A stretch of DNA of 64,000 nt from Pomphorhynchus laevis (Eukaryota; Acanthocephala; Palaeacanthocephala; Echinorhynchida; Pomphorhynchidae), in contig WNNJ02000079.1 of the NCBI GenBank assembly GCA_012934845.2, forward strand, positions 35,217 to 99,216, given 5' to 3'. The position numbers and the translations under genes are program-made. Positions 46,390 through 59,300 of this stretch are shown piece by piece (position 1 is the stretch's first letter; each line of letters starts with the position of its first letter). Under the pieces are notes generated by a model. It was given only the letters and a program-made list of their open reading frames with translations. It made no database searches and was not told the origin of the DNA.

Positions 46390-47932
46390 CGATGACCCCA
46401 TATGATTTCAATACCTTGGATCTACTTCTTGGATCTACTTCTAATTTATCTTTGCCAACACCGCCTGATTTTAATACACCCATCTTGGTTGTCACTGGAA
46501 ATGATATTCTGAGGATTCTGAAATCGTTTGCACCTGGATCTGCAGCTGGTGCTGATGGATTGCGACCAAGCCACCTGGTGTCCCTAATCGGACGTAACGC
46601 CAATGAAGCAGGGGAATGACTTTAAATGTTCCTGTTTACGAACATGGTGCTCACTGGCGAGGTTCCCGATTATTCAGTGCAAGTGTTTTACGGCGCGTGT
46701 TTGACTTCTCTACGGAAAAAGGATGGAGGCCTTAAGCCTATTGCAGTAGGATGTACCCTTCGCAGACTGGCATGCACATCTGCTTTAAAAAATACCTTCT
46801 ATAAAGTGATAACACAATTACGCCCTATTCAAATTGGTTTTGCTACTAAAAGAGGGTGCGAAGCGGCTGTTCACTCTACTCGCAAATATATCGACACGTG
46901 TTCGAGTCCTTGTGGCCTTTTAAAACGAGACACTAAGAATGCCTTTAACACTCTACGAAGATATTGTATGCTCAAGGAGGCCCTGTTGAGAATCCCAGAT
47001 TACTAACTAAAGAATGTCATGGCAAGCTTATGCGCATACACGGATCGGGTCTCAGACAACTAAACGACGTGGCTGTTCCCGCATATCTCGCGGCGCTCTA
47101 TTCGACCGAAAGTCTAGTTACGTCTATTTGTGATCGTATTGACGGTTTAGACCTCTGAACAGTGTTGGTAAACGCCTTGGATGCGTGGCGGCAGCGAGTT
47201 GATAATTCATTTTCTGAATTCTGAGATATTCAAAGGGAATGGGACATCATTATAAATGATTTGAAGATAAGTAGCTTGTATTAAAATGCTGATCAGAAGT
47301 GCGGACGCGGTTGAATCCGGCTATTCAAAAGGAGAGCGCATACTGATCGCAGGTTGTCCCTATCCCATCGTTTGGCACTCTTGGATAACGAGACATTATG
47401 CATCGCTAACGGTTTGTGATTTGATGCTCGTCTTTGCGAGCCACATCAGTCCAGGTGTGGAGCACAGGTAGGTGAGTTTGGTTTGCATGGATTATCCTCA
47501 GATACGCAGAAGGAAGGTTGACAAGACACGCAGAGCTCAATGGCATTTTAAAAAGGATCCCTCAGCAAAGCAGGCGTCGAATCTACGCTCAAACCCTTAG
47601 GTCTGAATAGAAGCGACAGAAAACGTCCAGACGGAGTTACGACCTTTCCACCTTCCCGAGGAATAAGTTTGTATTGGGATTGTACATGCGTCGACACGTG
47701 TGCCCCAATCGCAATAAACGGGCCTGCTGTCGTGACAGGATCAACTTCAACAATGTCAGAAACTTCCAAGCGACGCAAATACGCTACAATTTTGCACCGA
47801 TACTTATTCGAACCGATTGCCATTGAAACGGCTAGAGTCTTTAGGCAGTCAACCAAGACTTTTTTACATTGTTTAGGCGTACGAATTACGGAAGCTACCG
47901 GGGCCAAAGGGAAACATTTTGGCTAAAACAAA
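46390..47932 (+). mobile_element. R2-like retrotransposon copy C
   Basis: Plus strand. Early RT: PGSAAGADGLRPSHLVSLIG; then NMVLTGEVPDYSVQVFYGAC, LTSLRKKDGGLKPIAVGCTL, RRLACTSALKNTFYKV, IQIGFATKRGCEAAVHSTRK and KNAFNTLRRYCML. Most of the palm, including the YxDD box, is missing. C-terminal region: SGLRQLNDVAVPAYLAALYS, a Cys/His patch with CGAQVGEFGLHGLS, NRSDRKRPDGVTTFP, LYWDCTCVDTCAP and KRRKYATILHRYLFEPIAIE. The RPDG...WDCTCVD layout after a C/H knuckle resembles the restriction-like nuclease of R2-type elements. Frames are broken and there is a large internal loss. Confidence 0.75.
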
Positions 47933-48144
47933 GAATATGATTTTTGATACAGGGAGGAAACCCCTGCTGCATCGTGGGGACTAAGAAGAATAATAAAATT
48001 GGCTAACCCATGTGGGCAGGTTTTACCTACCAGCTATTGATTTTTTTGATTTGTTTATAAAAACATATTATCACTTTTTCGCAATAATAATTGTCTACCA
48101 TAAAAATATATAAATAATGTTATATATTATAATTTCTTTTATTC

Positions 48145-48410
48145 TGCTGTGGCACAACATTATCCTCACAGGTATTTCGTTCCTATTTTGATACAGCAGG
48201 ACGCTAGTAATCAGCCTGGGTGGGTCTCATTAGCTGCTGACCCAGACTTACCGATCAGCACCAGTGTACGGAGTACGCAGATAAAAGGGTCGAAGCGTGA
48301 AATGTAGGTCTGGGTCAGCAGCTTATAAGAACAATCCAGGCTTTGTAGCGCCCTGCTGTATCAAATATAGGAACAATACCTGTGAAGATAATATAGTGTC
48401 ACAACCAAGA
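48145..48410. mobile_element. foldback element carrying the structured module on both arms
   Basis: Left arm: GGCACAACATTATCCTCACA, GGTATTTCGTTCCTATTTTG, ATACAGCAGGACGC, then AGCCTGGGTGGGTCTCATTA and GCTGCTGACCCAGAC. Right arm, inverted: GTCTGGGTCAGCAGC, CAATCCAGGC, GCGCCCTGCTGTATC, ATAGGAACAATACCTGTGAA and GATAATATAGTGTC. The arms are about 110 bp with a ~45-bp centre. Each arm carries one half-copy of the GAAATGTAGG/CTAATGAGACCCA module. It is non-coding, and the end sequence is related to the 3512-3932 element. Confidence 0.75.
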
Positions 48411-49124
48411 GAATTTCAACTCACAAATGCAATCAAATTAAATATATTATTATATTATAATCTAAGCAATTTCATTAGTTTATTTCTGTCTTTCGCCGAT
48501 GAGCAGAATAAGTTAAACTTATTAATGAACTGACATTCTGTAAGTTCATTTTAAGCATTTAACAATTGTGAATATTTTGTTTTTCTATGAAAAGTTTTCA
48601 TAGAGAAAAATTATACAGGATAAATGGGGTCGAGGTAAATGAGCGAATAAAGTTGTGAAGGGAAAGAGGAAAAGGTATAGCATGAAAGGCGTTAAAACGC
48701 AAATATGTTCCATATTGTAAAAAATTCTTCCAGATTAATTTTTTTCTATTTATCAACAAACGATTATTACAAATGTAGATATCGCGGGATGTTCTTATTA
48801 GTTAACTAACACCAAGTAAAAACTTTCTTGATTACAAACTACTTCCAATATGTTTAAACTATCTTGATAACAAATACTACTTACATTTGAGATAAATAAC
48901 ATACAATATTAATATACACAATTAATATACACAAATTACAATTGGGAATCGCGACACTAATTGCTTTGTCATGGAACCATCTGAGTTTATTACAATAATT
49001 ACAATCATTCGGTAATACTTCATCTATCAAGTTCATACAAGATTAATTACAATAAAGTTCTTACAATTTAATATTCAATTATCATCCAACAGCTTGAACA
49101 CACAATTATTATTGCATTCTCTCT
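48411..49124. other. 5' flank of R2-like copy D
   Basis: AT-rich. ATAAATAACATACAAT and AATTAATATACACAA words near 48893-48935 resemble those just 5' of the large LINE (26960-27010). No gene. Confidence 0.4.
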
Positions 49125-51527
49125 ATGACTAAAGGAGTGCCATCAAATTTAAACAAATGCTGTAATTGTAATTCCGCAAGTGCAAAGTGTGTAAGATGCG
49201 TATGTGCACGGTCTGGTCGAACTTGCTTTAATTGTAATGCACGTAACTGCTGTAATAGGGATTATGTTCAACCCAACCCCAAAGGTGAAACTTGTTTGGA
49301 CTTAGGAACTAAACATCAGGATCGTATCAACAACATAGATCTATCTACTCTAAATGCAAGAATACAAAATACACAGAATTATACTTCTATCAGAATAAAT
49401 GATAAAGTCACGGAGACCGTGGCCGGGTTACGACAACAATTTATGAATGAACATTCAATGGATAAATCAATGACAGAAGTGTCCGCTGAATCTGTTTCAC
49501 TGGAACAGATATATTGTGAGGTTATACATTGGATCCCGAACCTGATGACATTACCTCAATGTAATGCTAGCAAAGAATTCAACAAGCTTATATCTGATTT
49601 TATATGGAAATTTAACACGGATAAAAAAGGTGTAAATGATCATTTAAAGGAAATGACTATATTATGCCACCTAATCCTCTAGAGAATAAAGAGTCGTAAG
49701 GTTCATATAGTGAGAAAAACTCTAGAGCGTAGATTACAAATGTGGAAGTGCGGTGATGTTTACAATCTTTTATGCAAGGCAAGATTTGCACAGAGGTTAA
49801 AAATGGAGGGCGTGAAAAGTTGCAAAACCAATGATAATGCACCGGTGACGAAAAGAGCTATTAACTTGATAAAGAATGGTATGAATGGTATGCAATTAAG
49901 ATAGCAACGGAAAATGCAGATCCGCTGAAACTCATTGCATATACAGCATGTAGACTAATACCAGTAGACAAGGATCCAGGTGTTTGACCTATTGGGATAG
50001 GAGAGGTTCTACGAAGAATTGCAGGAAGAGTGGTAATGAAGCACGTAAGGGATGATATCATGTCGGTTTGCATGGATACACAATTTTGTGCCAGGCAACG
50101 AAGCGGAATTGAATCAGCGATACACTCTGTTCGTCATGCTTTCGAAGAAGACAATAGTAGATGCATACTTCTGATAGATGCTAAAAATGCATTCAATAAT
50201 CTGAATCGAATAATCTGGCTCTTCAAAATATGAAGCATATATGTCCTTCGTTAAATTGTATTTTGAAAAATACGTATGGAGTACCTTCCCAGTTAATCTT
50301 GAGTGATATCACATTGTCGTCCTCAGAGGGGTTTACGCAAAGGGACCCTTTATCGATGGCAGCATTTGCCACTTCTATTTTACCTCTAATACATAAATTG
50401 CAAAGGGTTGCACCAGGTGCAACCCATAAATGATATGCAGATGACGGTGCATGTGTTGGAACGATAGATGAGATAGCACGTGTCTGGGAAACATTAAAAG
50501 CTAAAGAGCCAATATTCGGATATTATGCCAATCCTGCCAAGTCTACTATACTTTAAAGGACGGAATCGTTGTAGAGAAAGAAAATATATTCAACATAGAC
50601 AAAGTTCAAATGAAATATGACGGTGTGAGATATCTCGGTAGCTTAATTGGAAATTCAGAATTCGTGGGGAATAAATGCTGCGAATGTTCTAACGTATGTG
50701 TGGAGGAAATGAATAAGCTTAATAAAGTAGTTGATTACGAGGTCTTTGCTGGATACATTTTACTTACAAGGGCTTTGCCGCACAGACAGATTCACCTTCT
50801 TAGCACCTGCAAAACAGAATCGAGCTGGTTTATGCATTATCGTTCGTTATTATTTGGGAAGTTACTGCCTAGGATGTTGGGCATGAATATCGACGACAAA
50901 GAAATGGAGAAGATTTTAACACTTCTGAATCATCACGGAGGCCTGGGAATCCGGGATATTACATGCACTTTAACCGATGAATACATAAACTCCCTCAGGA
51001 TTTGTGAGCCAGCAATGGACGGTCATTATGGAGAGGAGTTGCAATTTTTGCAAAAGGCCGTAATTGCGTCAATCAGAAAAGAGAAAGAATATCGGGTAAT
51101 GAATGTAAAAAAGGAGGTGATCGCTTCCTCAAGAATGGACTTAGAGACAGTCATGCGAAATGCAAGTGTCATCGGAGCATCATCTTTGCTCAGCCCACAC
51201 AATGACATGAGAGAGCTATTCTTTAACTCTACTGAGTTCCATGATGCCCTGGCTGCAAGGTATAATTGGAATCACGCTTTTATTGGAAAGGATTGTCAAT
51301 ATGGAGCTCCTTTTACGGTCTCGCATGTCTTGTCATGTAAGAGTATGGGTTCCACTTTTATCCGACACAATGCCGTGGTAAATGCGTTCGCACAACTACT
51401 TGGATCCACATGTCATAATGTTATACAAGAGCCTACGTTACGTCCAGTAACAGACAATATCCTATTTGAAAAGACAACTACGACAAGAGACAGAAATGCG
51501 AAAGCTGATATTGGATTATATTATTAA
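49125..51527 (+). mobile_element. R2-like retrotransposon copy D, most complete
   Basis: Plus strand. 49125-49682: N-terminal ORF starting MTKGVPSNLNKCCNCNSASA with a Cys-rich C--C...C--C-C...C--C knuckle, as usual for this family. 49700-49900: KTLERRLQMWKCGDVYNLLC linker. 50000-50445: RT with EVLRRIAGRVVMKHVRDDI, GIESAIHSVRHAFEEDN, LLIDAKNAFNNLNRIIW, FTQRDPLSMAAFA and YADDGACVG. 50610-51527: a long open C-terminal stretch with VRYLGSLIGNSEFVG, NHHGGLGIRDI, HVLSCKSMG and ATTTRDRNAKADIG-like end. The nuclease-like tail is cut off, because a 112-bp satellite takes over within the last codons. A few frame breaks. Confidence 0.78.
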
Positions 51528-52826
51528 TGTTTATATTAATGACGAAGATATGACGTCATCAAATTTTGCTGTAAAAATTTAATCATGGCGAAATTATGAA
51601 TTTAAAGATAAAGATAAATAATTTGGATTATATTATTAATGTTTATATTAATGACGAAGATATGACGTCATTAAATTTTGCTGTAAAAATTTAATCATGG
51701 CAAAATTACGAATTTAAAGATAAAGATAAATAATTTGGATTATATTATTAATGTTTATATTAATGACGAAGATATGACGTCATCAAATTTTGCTGTAAAA
51801 AATTTAATCATGGCGAAATTACGAATTTGAAGATAAAGATAAATAATTTTGATTATATTATTAATGTTTATATTAATGACGAAGATATGACGTCATCAAA
51901 TTTTGCTGTAAAAATTTAATCATAGCGAAATTACGAATTTGAAGATAAAGAGAAATAATTTGGATTATATTATCAATGTTTATATTAATGACGAAGATAT
52001 GACGTCATCAAATTTTGCTGTAAAAATTTAGTCATGGCGAAATTACGAATTTAAAGATAAAGATAAATAATTTGGATTATATTATTAATGTTTATATTAA
52101 TGACGAAGATATGACGTCATCAAATTTTGCTGTAAAAATTTAATCATAGCGAAATTACGAATTTGAAGATAAAGAGAAATAATTTGGATTATATTATCAA
52201 TGTTTATACTAATGACAAAGATATGACGTCATCAAATTTTGCTGTAAAAAATTTAATCATGGCGAAATTATGAATTTAAAGATAAAGATAAATAATTTGG
52301 ATTATATTATTAATGTTTATATTAATGACGAAGATATGACGTCATCAAATTTTGCTGTAAAAATTTAATCATGGCGAAATTACGAATTTGAAAATAAAGA
52401 GAAATAATTTGGATTATATTATTAATGTTTATATTAATGACGAAGATATGACGTCATCAAATTTTGCTGTAAAAATTTAATCATGGCGAAATTATGAATT
52501 TAAAGATAAAGATAAATAATTTGGATTATATTATTAATGTTTATATTAATGACAAAGATATGACGTCATCAAATTTTGCTGTAAAAAAATTAATCATGGC
52601 GAAATTACGAATTTAAAGATAAAGAGAAATAATTTGGATTATATTATTAATGTTTATATTAATGACGAAGATATGACGTCATTAAATTTTGCTGTAAAAA
52701 TTTAATCATGGCAAAATTACGAATTTAAAGATAAAGATAAATAATTTGGATTATATTATAAATGTTTATACTAATGACGAAGATATGGCGTCATCAACTT
52801 TTGCTGTAAAAAATTTAATTCTAAAA
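51515..52826. repeat. 112-bp satellite, 12 units, TGACGTCA in eleven
   Basis: Units of 112-113 bp reading TTGGATTATATTATTAATGT, TTATATTAATGACGAAGATA, TGACGTCATCAAATTTTGCT and GTAAAAATTTAATCATGGCG. TGACGTCA starts at 51551, 51663, 51775, 51888, 52000, 52112, 52224, 52337, 52449, 52561 and 52674; the twelfth, at 52786, is TGGCGTCA. The first unit overlaps the final codons of the R2-like ORF (KADIGLYY-stop). Units are 95% or more alike by eye. Confidence 0.93.
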
Positions 52827-53197
52827 ATGTTTTTAATTTTTTAAACCTAATTAATTATTTAAACTTATTTTTTCTGCTTTCGTATATTTTGATTGTAAAT
52901 TGACTTCTTACAAACGGTATTGGTAGAACATACTAAAATATAACGCATTTATTATGAATTCCTAAAATAATTAGTTGGTTACAAATATGCAATGTTACCT
53001 ATTGATCCTCGTCGAAAAATATTTCAACACCCTCAAAGCTAATCAGCATAAAAATATCAAAATCTAATAATTCAATAAAAATGACCGTCAATACTTTAAA
53101 CTTCTCTGAATGATTTCATTTATTTTAGATTTTATATTTATGGTAGTTTATAATGTAAAATAGCAGTCATTTTTTGAAACAAGAACAAAATAAAACT
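52827..53197. other. 3' UTR and spacer between receptor gene and satellite
   Basis: AT-rich. It holds the minus-strand AATAAA (53124-53119) of the receptor gene. Nothing else was recognised. Confidence 0.5.
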
Positions 53198-53325
53198 TCA
53201 AGCAGTTTCATAGATATTTTCGCTCATGTGCTTTTTTGTATCTTCTCCTGGTTTTGTTGGAAAATTTATTTGATCCATCCTTGCGTATTTAAAATCATCA
53301 TTATCAATTACATCCATATTGATAT
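53198..53325 (-). CDS. receptor exon j: cytoplasmic tail and stop
   Basis: Acceptor ATCTTAG. Encodes DINMDVIDNDDFKYARMDQI, NFPTKPGEDTKKHMSENIYE and TA, then TGA. Two Tyr (FKYARM, NIYETA) in acidic surroundings could be kinase or adaptor sites; that is inference. Confidence 0.75.
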
Positions 53326-56300
53326 CTAAGATGAAAATGTGTTAAATATTTTTAAGATCATTTAGCAAATACTACCTGAATTCCGCTTCTTCCTGTTACT
53401 AACAACCAAACCGAATACAACGGCAATTAAAATTATACATAGACTGGCTATGATTATAGTGAACACCATACCTAGGCTTGTGTGTTTTATACCTGGAAAC
53501 ATGAAAGTATAGATTGTTATTGTTTCAAATGCAAAAGCACAATAATCAAGATATGGTAATCTATTATTTTTTTGTGATGTAAAAAATATGACTTAATAAA
53601 AGCTACATGTACTCAAATTACAACTATGAAATTTTTATGAAAAAATCAATACAGTTGTTAATCAGTACGATGAGTGTAAGTGAAGGGTTTAGCAGTTTCC
53701 CTCCTATTGTGGGCAGCATCGTATCCCTCTACGACCGCAAATCGCGAAGGTAAACTGATGCTGGTTCATCGCAGTCGCTGTCCATCCTCCGCAGGCTATT
53801 GTAGTGCTCGTTACGGTGATATGAAATGTGAAGCTCCATTGCCTCAACCTCGATTTGCCGATTTGCTACAAAACTGTTTTCGCTATATTGTCGTCCAACA
53901 AAGAAGGAGCCTGGCTCTCTGTTATGTAAAGGGCATGTAAAGGATCCTAGCTACAATCCTCGCTGATCTTGCTGCTGTTAATAATCCATGGCATAATTCC
54001 TTCCTGGTGAATAACAATGGAAACGCTTTTGAAGAGAGCAAAGGTCACCAGTGCCTCATTTCAGACAAACACGAACGGTTTGCGAAGTTGCGCGATCGAT
54101 TTGTTAAAGTTCTCGAAGAAATGTGCAAACTCCGTCTTGTTTGCATCAAGGTAGTCGCCAACATTCGCACGATACTCGGAGTGATTATCAAAATTACTCG
54201 TCATCTGGTCAGAGTGGGCGTGAAATAGGCAGTTGCCATCGCTGGGGACCTCGCGGACCACAATCTCGTAATCATTGAGCTGGTTATGAAATGCAGCAGA
54301 AAACCCGTCAGCTGCTGAGCAGCGCATGTCCGTTCTAGAATTATCGTGAGAGTCGTGTTGCTCGAATAAGTTTTTGTCTGCATCGGACTTATACAGAAAA
54401 GTTTCCTCTCTCGCCGATTCCGCACATTTGTTAATAATTGATCCACTGTCAGATGCATGTTCTTGTGACATTTCACAATCGTGGACTTCAGATTGCGCCT
54501 TTCGCACACACCTTTCTGACATTTTCCGTCTCGAGTGCAGCGCGAGACTGCTCCTCACCAGCCAGATCAAGCACCTGTAATGGGTTCATTCTCCTTGTCG
54601 GATTCTCCATTATGGGGTTAGCTATCTCGTAATACGGTCAGTTCAACAGATCAATGCTAGATAATAATTGAATTTCCTCTAATGAGTGATATTGATATTC
54701 GTTGAAAGAGCCGTGTGGATGCGATGCTGTATGGTAGAGTTGTTCGAATTGCTAAGGATCGGGCGTTTAACAGATCAATGCTAGATAATATATTAATTAC
54801 GAATTTTAAGTTTTTCTTTTTGCGAATAAGAATTGAAAAATATCTTACTTTCGCAGTTTTCATCTTCTTCTAAGGGGCATTGCTTGACTCCATCACATAT
54901 GTTTTCCTTGTTAATACATCCCATTCTTTTACACAAATCTCCTCCGAAATTTGTCCTAAGGCATGAATTTACCTTACAACTTTGCTCGCAATCATGATTG
55001 TCATCTGCGAAAATGTAAAAGTTGATCAAATTGTAAAATTTCATATAACAATTGAAAAGATTTTTACATTCTATTTTATGCTCTCAATTTACAGATTTAT
55101 TCCTTTACGTCAGCTAATTACTGCATCTCGAGTATAACCTGAGTTTCGTGCAAACAAAAATTCATTTTATGTTCATCTATTCATTTTAAGTTTTACACCT
55201 GTTTATTTCTACATAAATAGGAGAAATCTACATTTGAGAAAGCGAGCTTGAGACGTTCCGTACATGGTACCACCGCAAACATTGTTCCACACGTAAGCAA
55301 GTTAGATGGTGCGAATCTAACTAAAAGCCAAACTGATCCTCACTTGAGCACGTCTTAGCATGTTCCTCACATCTTAACGTTCTAAGAAATTGATAGGTTC
55401 GTAGAATCTAGCTTGCGATGATAATTATGCGCCCTGGTATCGCGACTACGATATAAAATATACACGTTGCATCTCTACGCGTCTAATTGACCATACGAAG
55501 TAAGGATCGACAACGAGTCCGTTCGAGCGGGAAATTTAATCGACAATTGGCCAATTCTGCAACCCTGCAAAATCGCATACCTGTCTGATGCCAAGCCGTC
55601 GGATTAGGATGACCGAGAGTGGATTGCTGATCCCAACAATAAAATTCCTGATAATTAGGAGCTGCCTGAACTAATAGATGACATTGAAGCAACAAAGCCA
55701 AATGATTGGGACGATGAAGCCGACGGTGACTGGTCCGCCCCAATGAAAACGAACCCAGCATACATGGGCAAGTGGGTGCCGCGTACTATTGATAATCCCG
55801 ACTACAGGGGACCCTGGATTGCAAAACAAATTCCAAACCCGGAGTATGTCGAGAATCATGCGGCAAGTCATGTCGGGGACGATTTTTGGTGACTTCCTGA
55901 TCACTGATTATGTTGATTTGGCGAGACAGGCGGCGGACTCCATAGTTGAGACGTCAAAGAAGGAGCGAACTGTCAAGAAAAGATCGACGACAAAGAAATG
56001 AAGACAATGCGTGCGTCGGGAAAGCCCACAGAAGATAAGATTTCGGATGGCGGCGATGACAAAGACTTTGAGGATATGAGTGGTGTGGACACCAAGGATG
56101 TCGTTGATTCCGGTCATGGCGGTTTTGGAAGGGCGTCAAACCACGACGGGCATACTAACGAAGAGCTCTAATCTTCTATGTCAAAAGATTGTACTAATAA
56201 AGCAGTTGTCATTAAATTAATGAAACCAGAACTGAACGTGCAGAATACATTCAAATTGTACACTTTGTGATCATTCTTTTATTATTTTAGATAAAACTTT

Positions 56301-59300
56301 CCTGATGATGACGGAGTTTTCTGTCGCAATATTGAAAAGAAATTTGATATTCATTTTCATTTGTTGGGTGTGGTATTCGGTTTTAACGAACAATCTATTA
56401 CTAAAAGTATTGAATAAAGTAAGTAATGCATTGCTGTATAACATTTTCGATTTCAAACATTTCTCTTTAAATGTCTTTTAAAACTGATCATTCATTTTAA
56501 CTTTAAACTTGTAAAAATTTAAATAAAACCGACTTTATCCTCTTTGGTTAGTGTACTATCAATCGATTGAAATAAAGTTTGTCCCGTTTATTTATGCTAT
56601 TAAATGCATTATTAGTTAATTGTTAATTGCAAGCCACATAAAATTACTATCGAAAATAATTTTCTAACATTTTTTCAAATGTTAGAAAATTTTCAAACAG
56701 TTTTTTTATATTTTAATCAATATGACGTAAAAAGTGTATATTACCATCACAATCAATAGGTGTCATTACTAACATCCATTCGTCGGATACCATAGTTGAT
56801 GTACTATACTTTATTTTATATTTTCCTTTAATTATAACACATGATCCCGGAGTTGAATGCTTATCAAGTTTATACTAAATGCAAATTTCGGAAAATTAAT
56901 AAGAATTACAGATTTGTTAAAATTAAATTTTTGTGTTACTAACTTTAATACTTAAATTTAATTTTGGTTCATATTTAAATTTGATGCTTTAAAATGTTAA
57001 CAATTTTTGAAGAATAAACTAGTAAATGACAAAATAAAATATAATCGATATTTATTCGTAAAAAGTAAAATGTTAATTATAAATAAAATTTTAATTATAA
57101 AATGCTAAAAAGTTACCACTTTTTAGCATTTTATAATTAACATTTTATAATTTTATGCTTTTTGGCAATTCTTCCGTGTATATTACGTAACAGTCAATAG
57201 ATTCTTCCGCGTACGATTTCGTCAATAAATACTTCGATTAGATTAAAATTGTTGTTTCATTGTTGTTATTTATATAAGAACAATTTTGATGCAAATTTAA
57301 ATGCAAAATTGAAGTGCATGCTTCAATTGAAGTGCATACTTCATTTAGTCTTTAAATTAAAGATAAAACAAATTTTGAACTTCTGAATTTACAGAATAAA
57401 TTTAAGTTGATATAACAATGTGCACTCATTGTTGCAATTGGAACTTTGATGGCTTTAGGAAACAAACTATAAATGACTGATTAATAATAGAAATAAATCG
57501 AAAATATAGGCAATTTTTAAATTGAAGGTTTAACCAATCAATGAAGGGCCCTACATTAGATGATTAAATTTGAAGATACAAATGATTAAACTGAATAGAT
57601 TAAATTCATTTAGATTCAATTATATTCATTTTTATTCAATTAGATTCATTCAATCTAATTGGCAAAAAGCAGACAGGCGGTAGCTAATGAGACATACCAA
57701 TACTGAAATTAATCATGTTGCATCTTCCCCCACCAACGCTGATTTAATTTGAAAAATTAAATTAACGGTTATGCGTTTTTGCTATCAACTGCATACAGAC
57801 ATTTCAGTATTTAAATACCACTGTATTTAAAATCAAAAATGATTTTAATTAAATTTGCAAAATGTAAGACGAATTAATTTCATCAAATCTAATTGTCAAT
57901 AAAGCAGACGATTTGAGTAATCGTCAGCTAGCATTAAAGGAACCGAAACGTGAAATGTAGGTATTGGATCACAACAGTTGATGATAATCAATGCTAAAAT
58001 TGTGTGTAGGGATATTGTAAGGTACGCAATTAGTAGAAATGTTTTATAAATCTAATTGCTTAAATAATTAAAGTATTCGTAAAAGAGTATTATTAAAGTA
58101 TTTGTGAAGAGTTTATATCTGACCCTATTAGAGGAATAGGGGCCAAAATCTGAGAACATAGCAGTTCCTCTTAATGATTTATATTCCTTATTTGGATACA
58201 TCGTCTGTTATTTATTAGTCAATTCATAAAAATGACGTTTATTTTAAATTTCATTTTTTTTATTTTACCTTGATATATGTTATATAAAATCTTTTAACAA
58301 TTATTTATTTTATTATTTAATTATTAAATTTTGATTTAGAATGATTATATATATAATTTGTAATTATATTAAATACGTAGACTCAGCTAGTTGATTTGAT
58401 TTTAACGTAACGTAAGGATGTTGGCTTAAAGATATAAGAATACATATTAATAAGAATACATGTTAACTGATACTATAACGTAACGTAAGGATGTTGGCTT
58501 AAAGATATAAAGGAATATCTTTAAGAATCTCTCTATCTCTAGAAATATGTAGTCACCGCTTTTTTATGTTGTATTTACAATATATAATATATGTTTCGAT
58601 ATGTTTCGATACATTGATGATATATGTGTATTTAATTCTAATAATTTTTATTCAATTAGTGAACACATTTATCCAGAAAGCCTTATTCTTAACAAAACCA
58701 ATATTAATGATAAAGAAGGTGTATATCTAGATATGAACATTAAATTAACATTAACTAAAACTACTATTAATTTATATCGTAAAGATGACATATTTAAATT
58801 TACAAGAAACATATTTTTGCATGAGCATTCATGCATACCATATAATATAAAATATAATACATTAAATAATGAAATTTTAAGAATTGCAACAATATGTAAT
58901 GATATTGGCTTTCTTCAAAATCATTTAAATAATTTAAATCTTTCAAAATCATTTAAATCATTAAATTTATATTAACAAAGTAATATAATAAATAATAATT
59001 TATATGATTATTATATGACCAGATTGAATATTAATCTGTTATTTATTAGTCGATTTATAAGAATAGGCTTTTATTATACATGTCAACTTTAAATTTTAAC
59101 TTAATATAAGTTAAATAATTAATATATTAATATATATTAATATTCATATAATATATTAATATTAAATCTTATATATATCAATTATTATTACCTACAATTA
59201 TTTAATTATTAATTATTTATAATTATTTACATTTATTTTTTATTTATAATAAAATAAATGATGATGAAATATGATTAGCTATTTATATAAATAAATAGCT

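Noticed and set aside
54374-54632. Plus-strand open frames over the OTU copy
   Set aside because: The OTU catalytic blocks are on the minus strand; these frames are shadows in a GC-richer island.
55483-56139. Minus-strand open frames over the calnexin copy
   Set aside because: The plus strand has the calnexin P-domain repeats; the other strand is a shadow.
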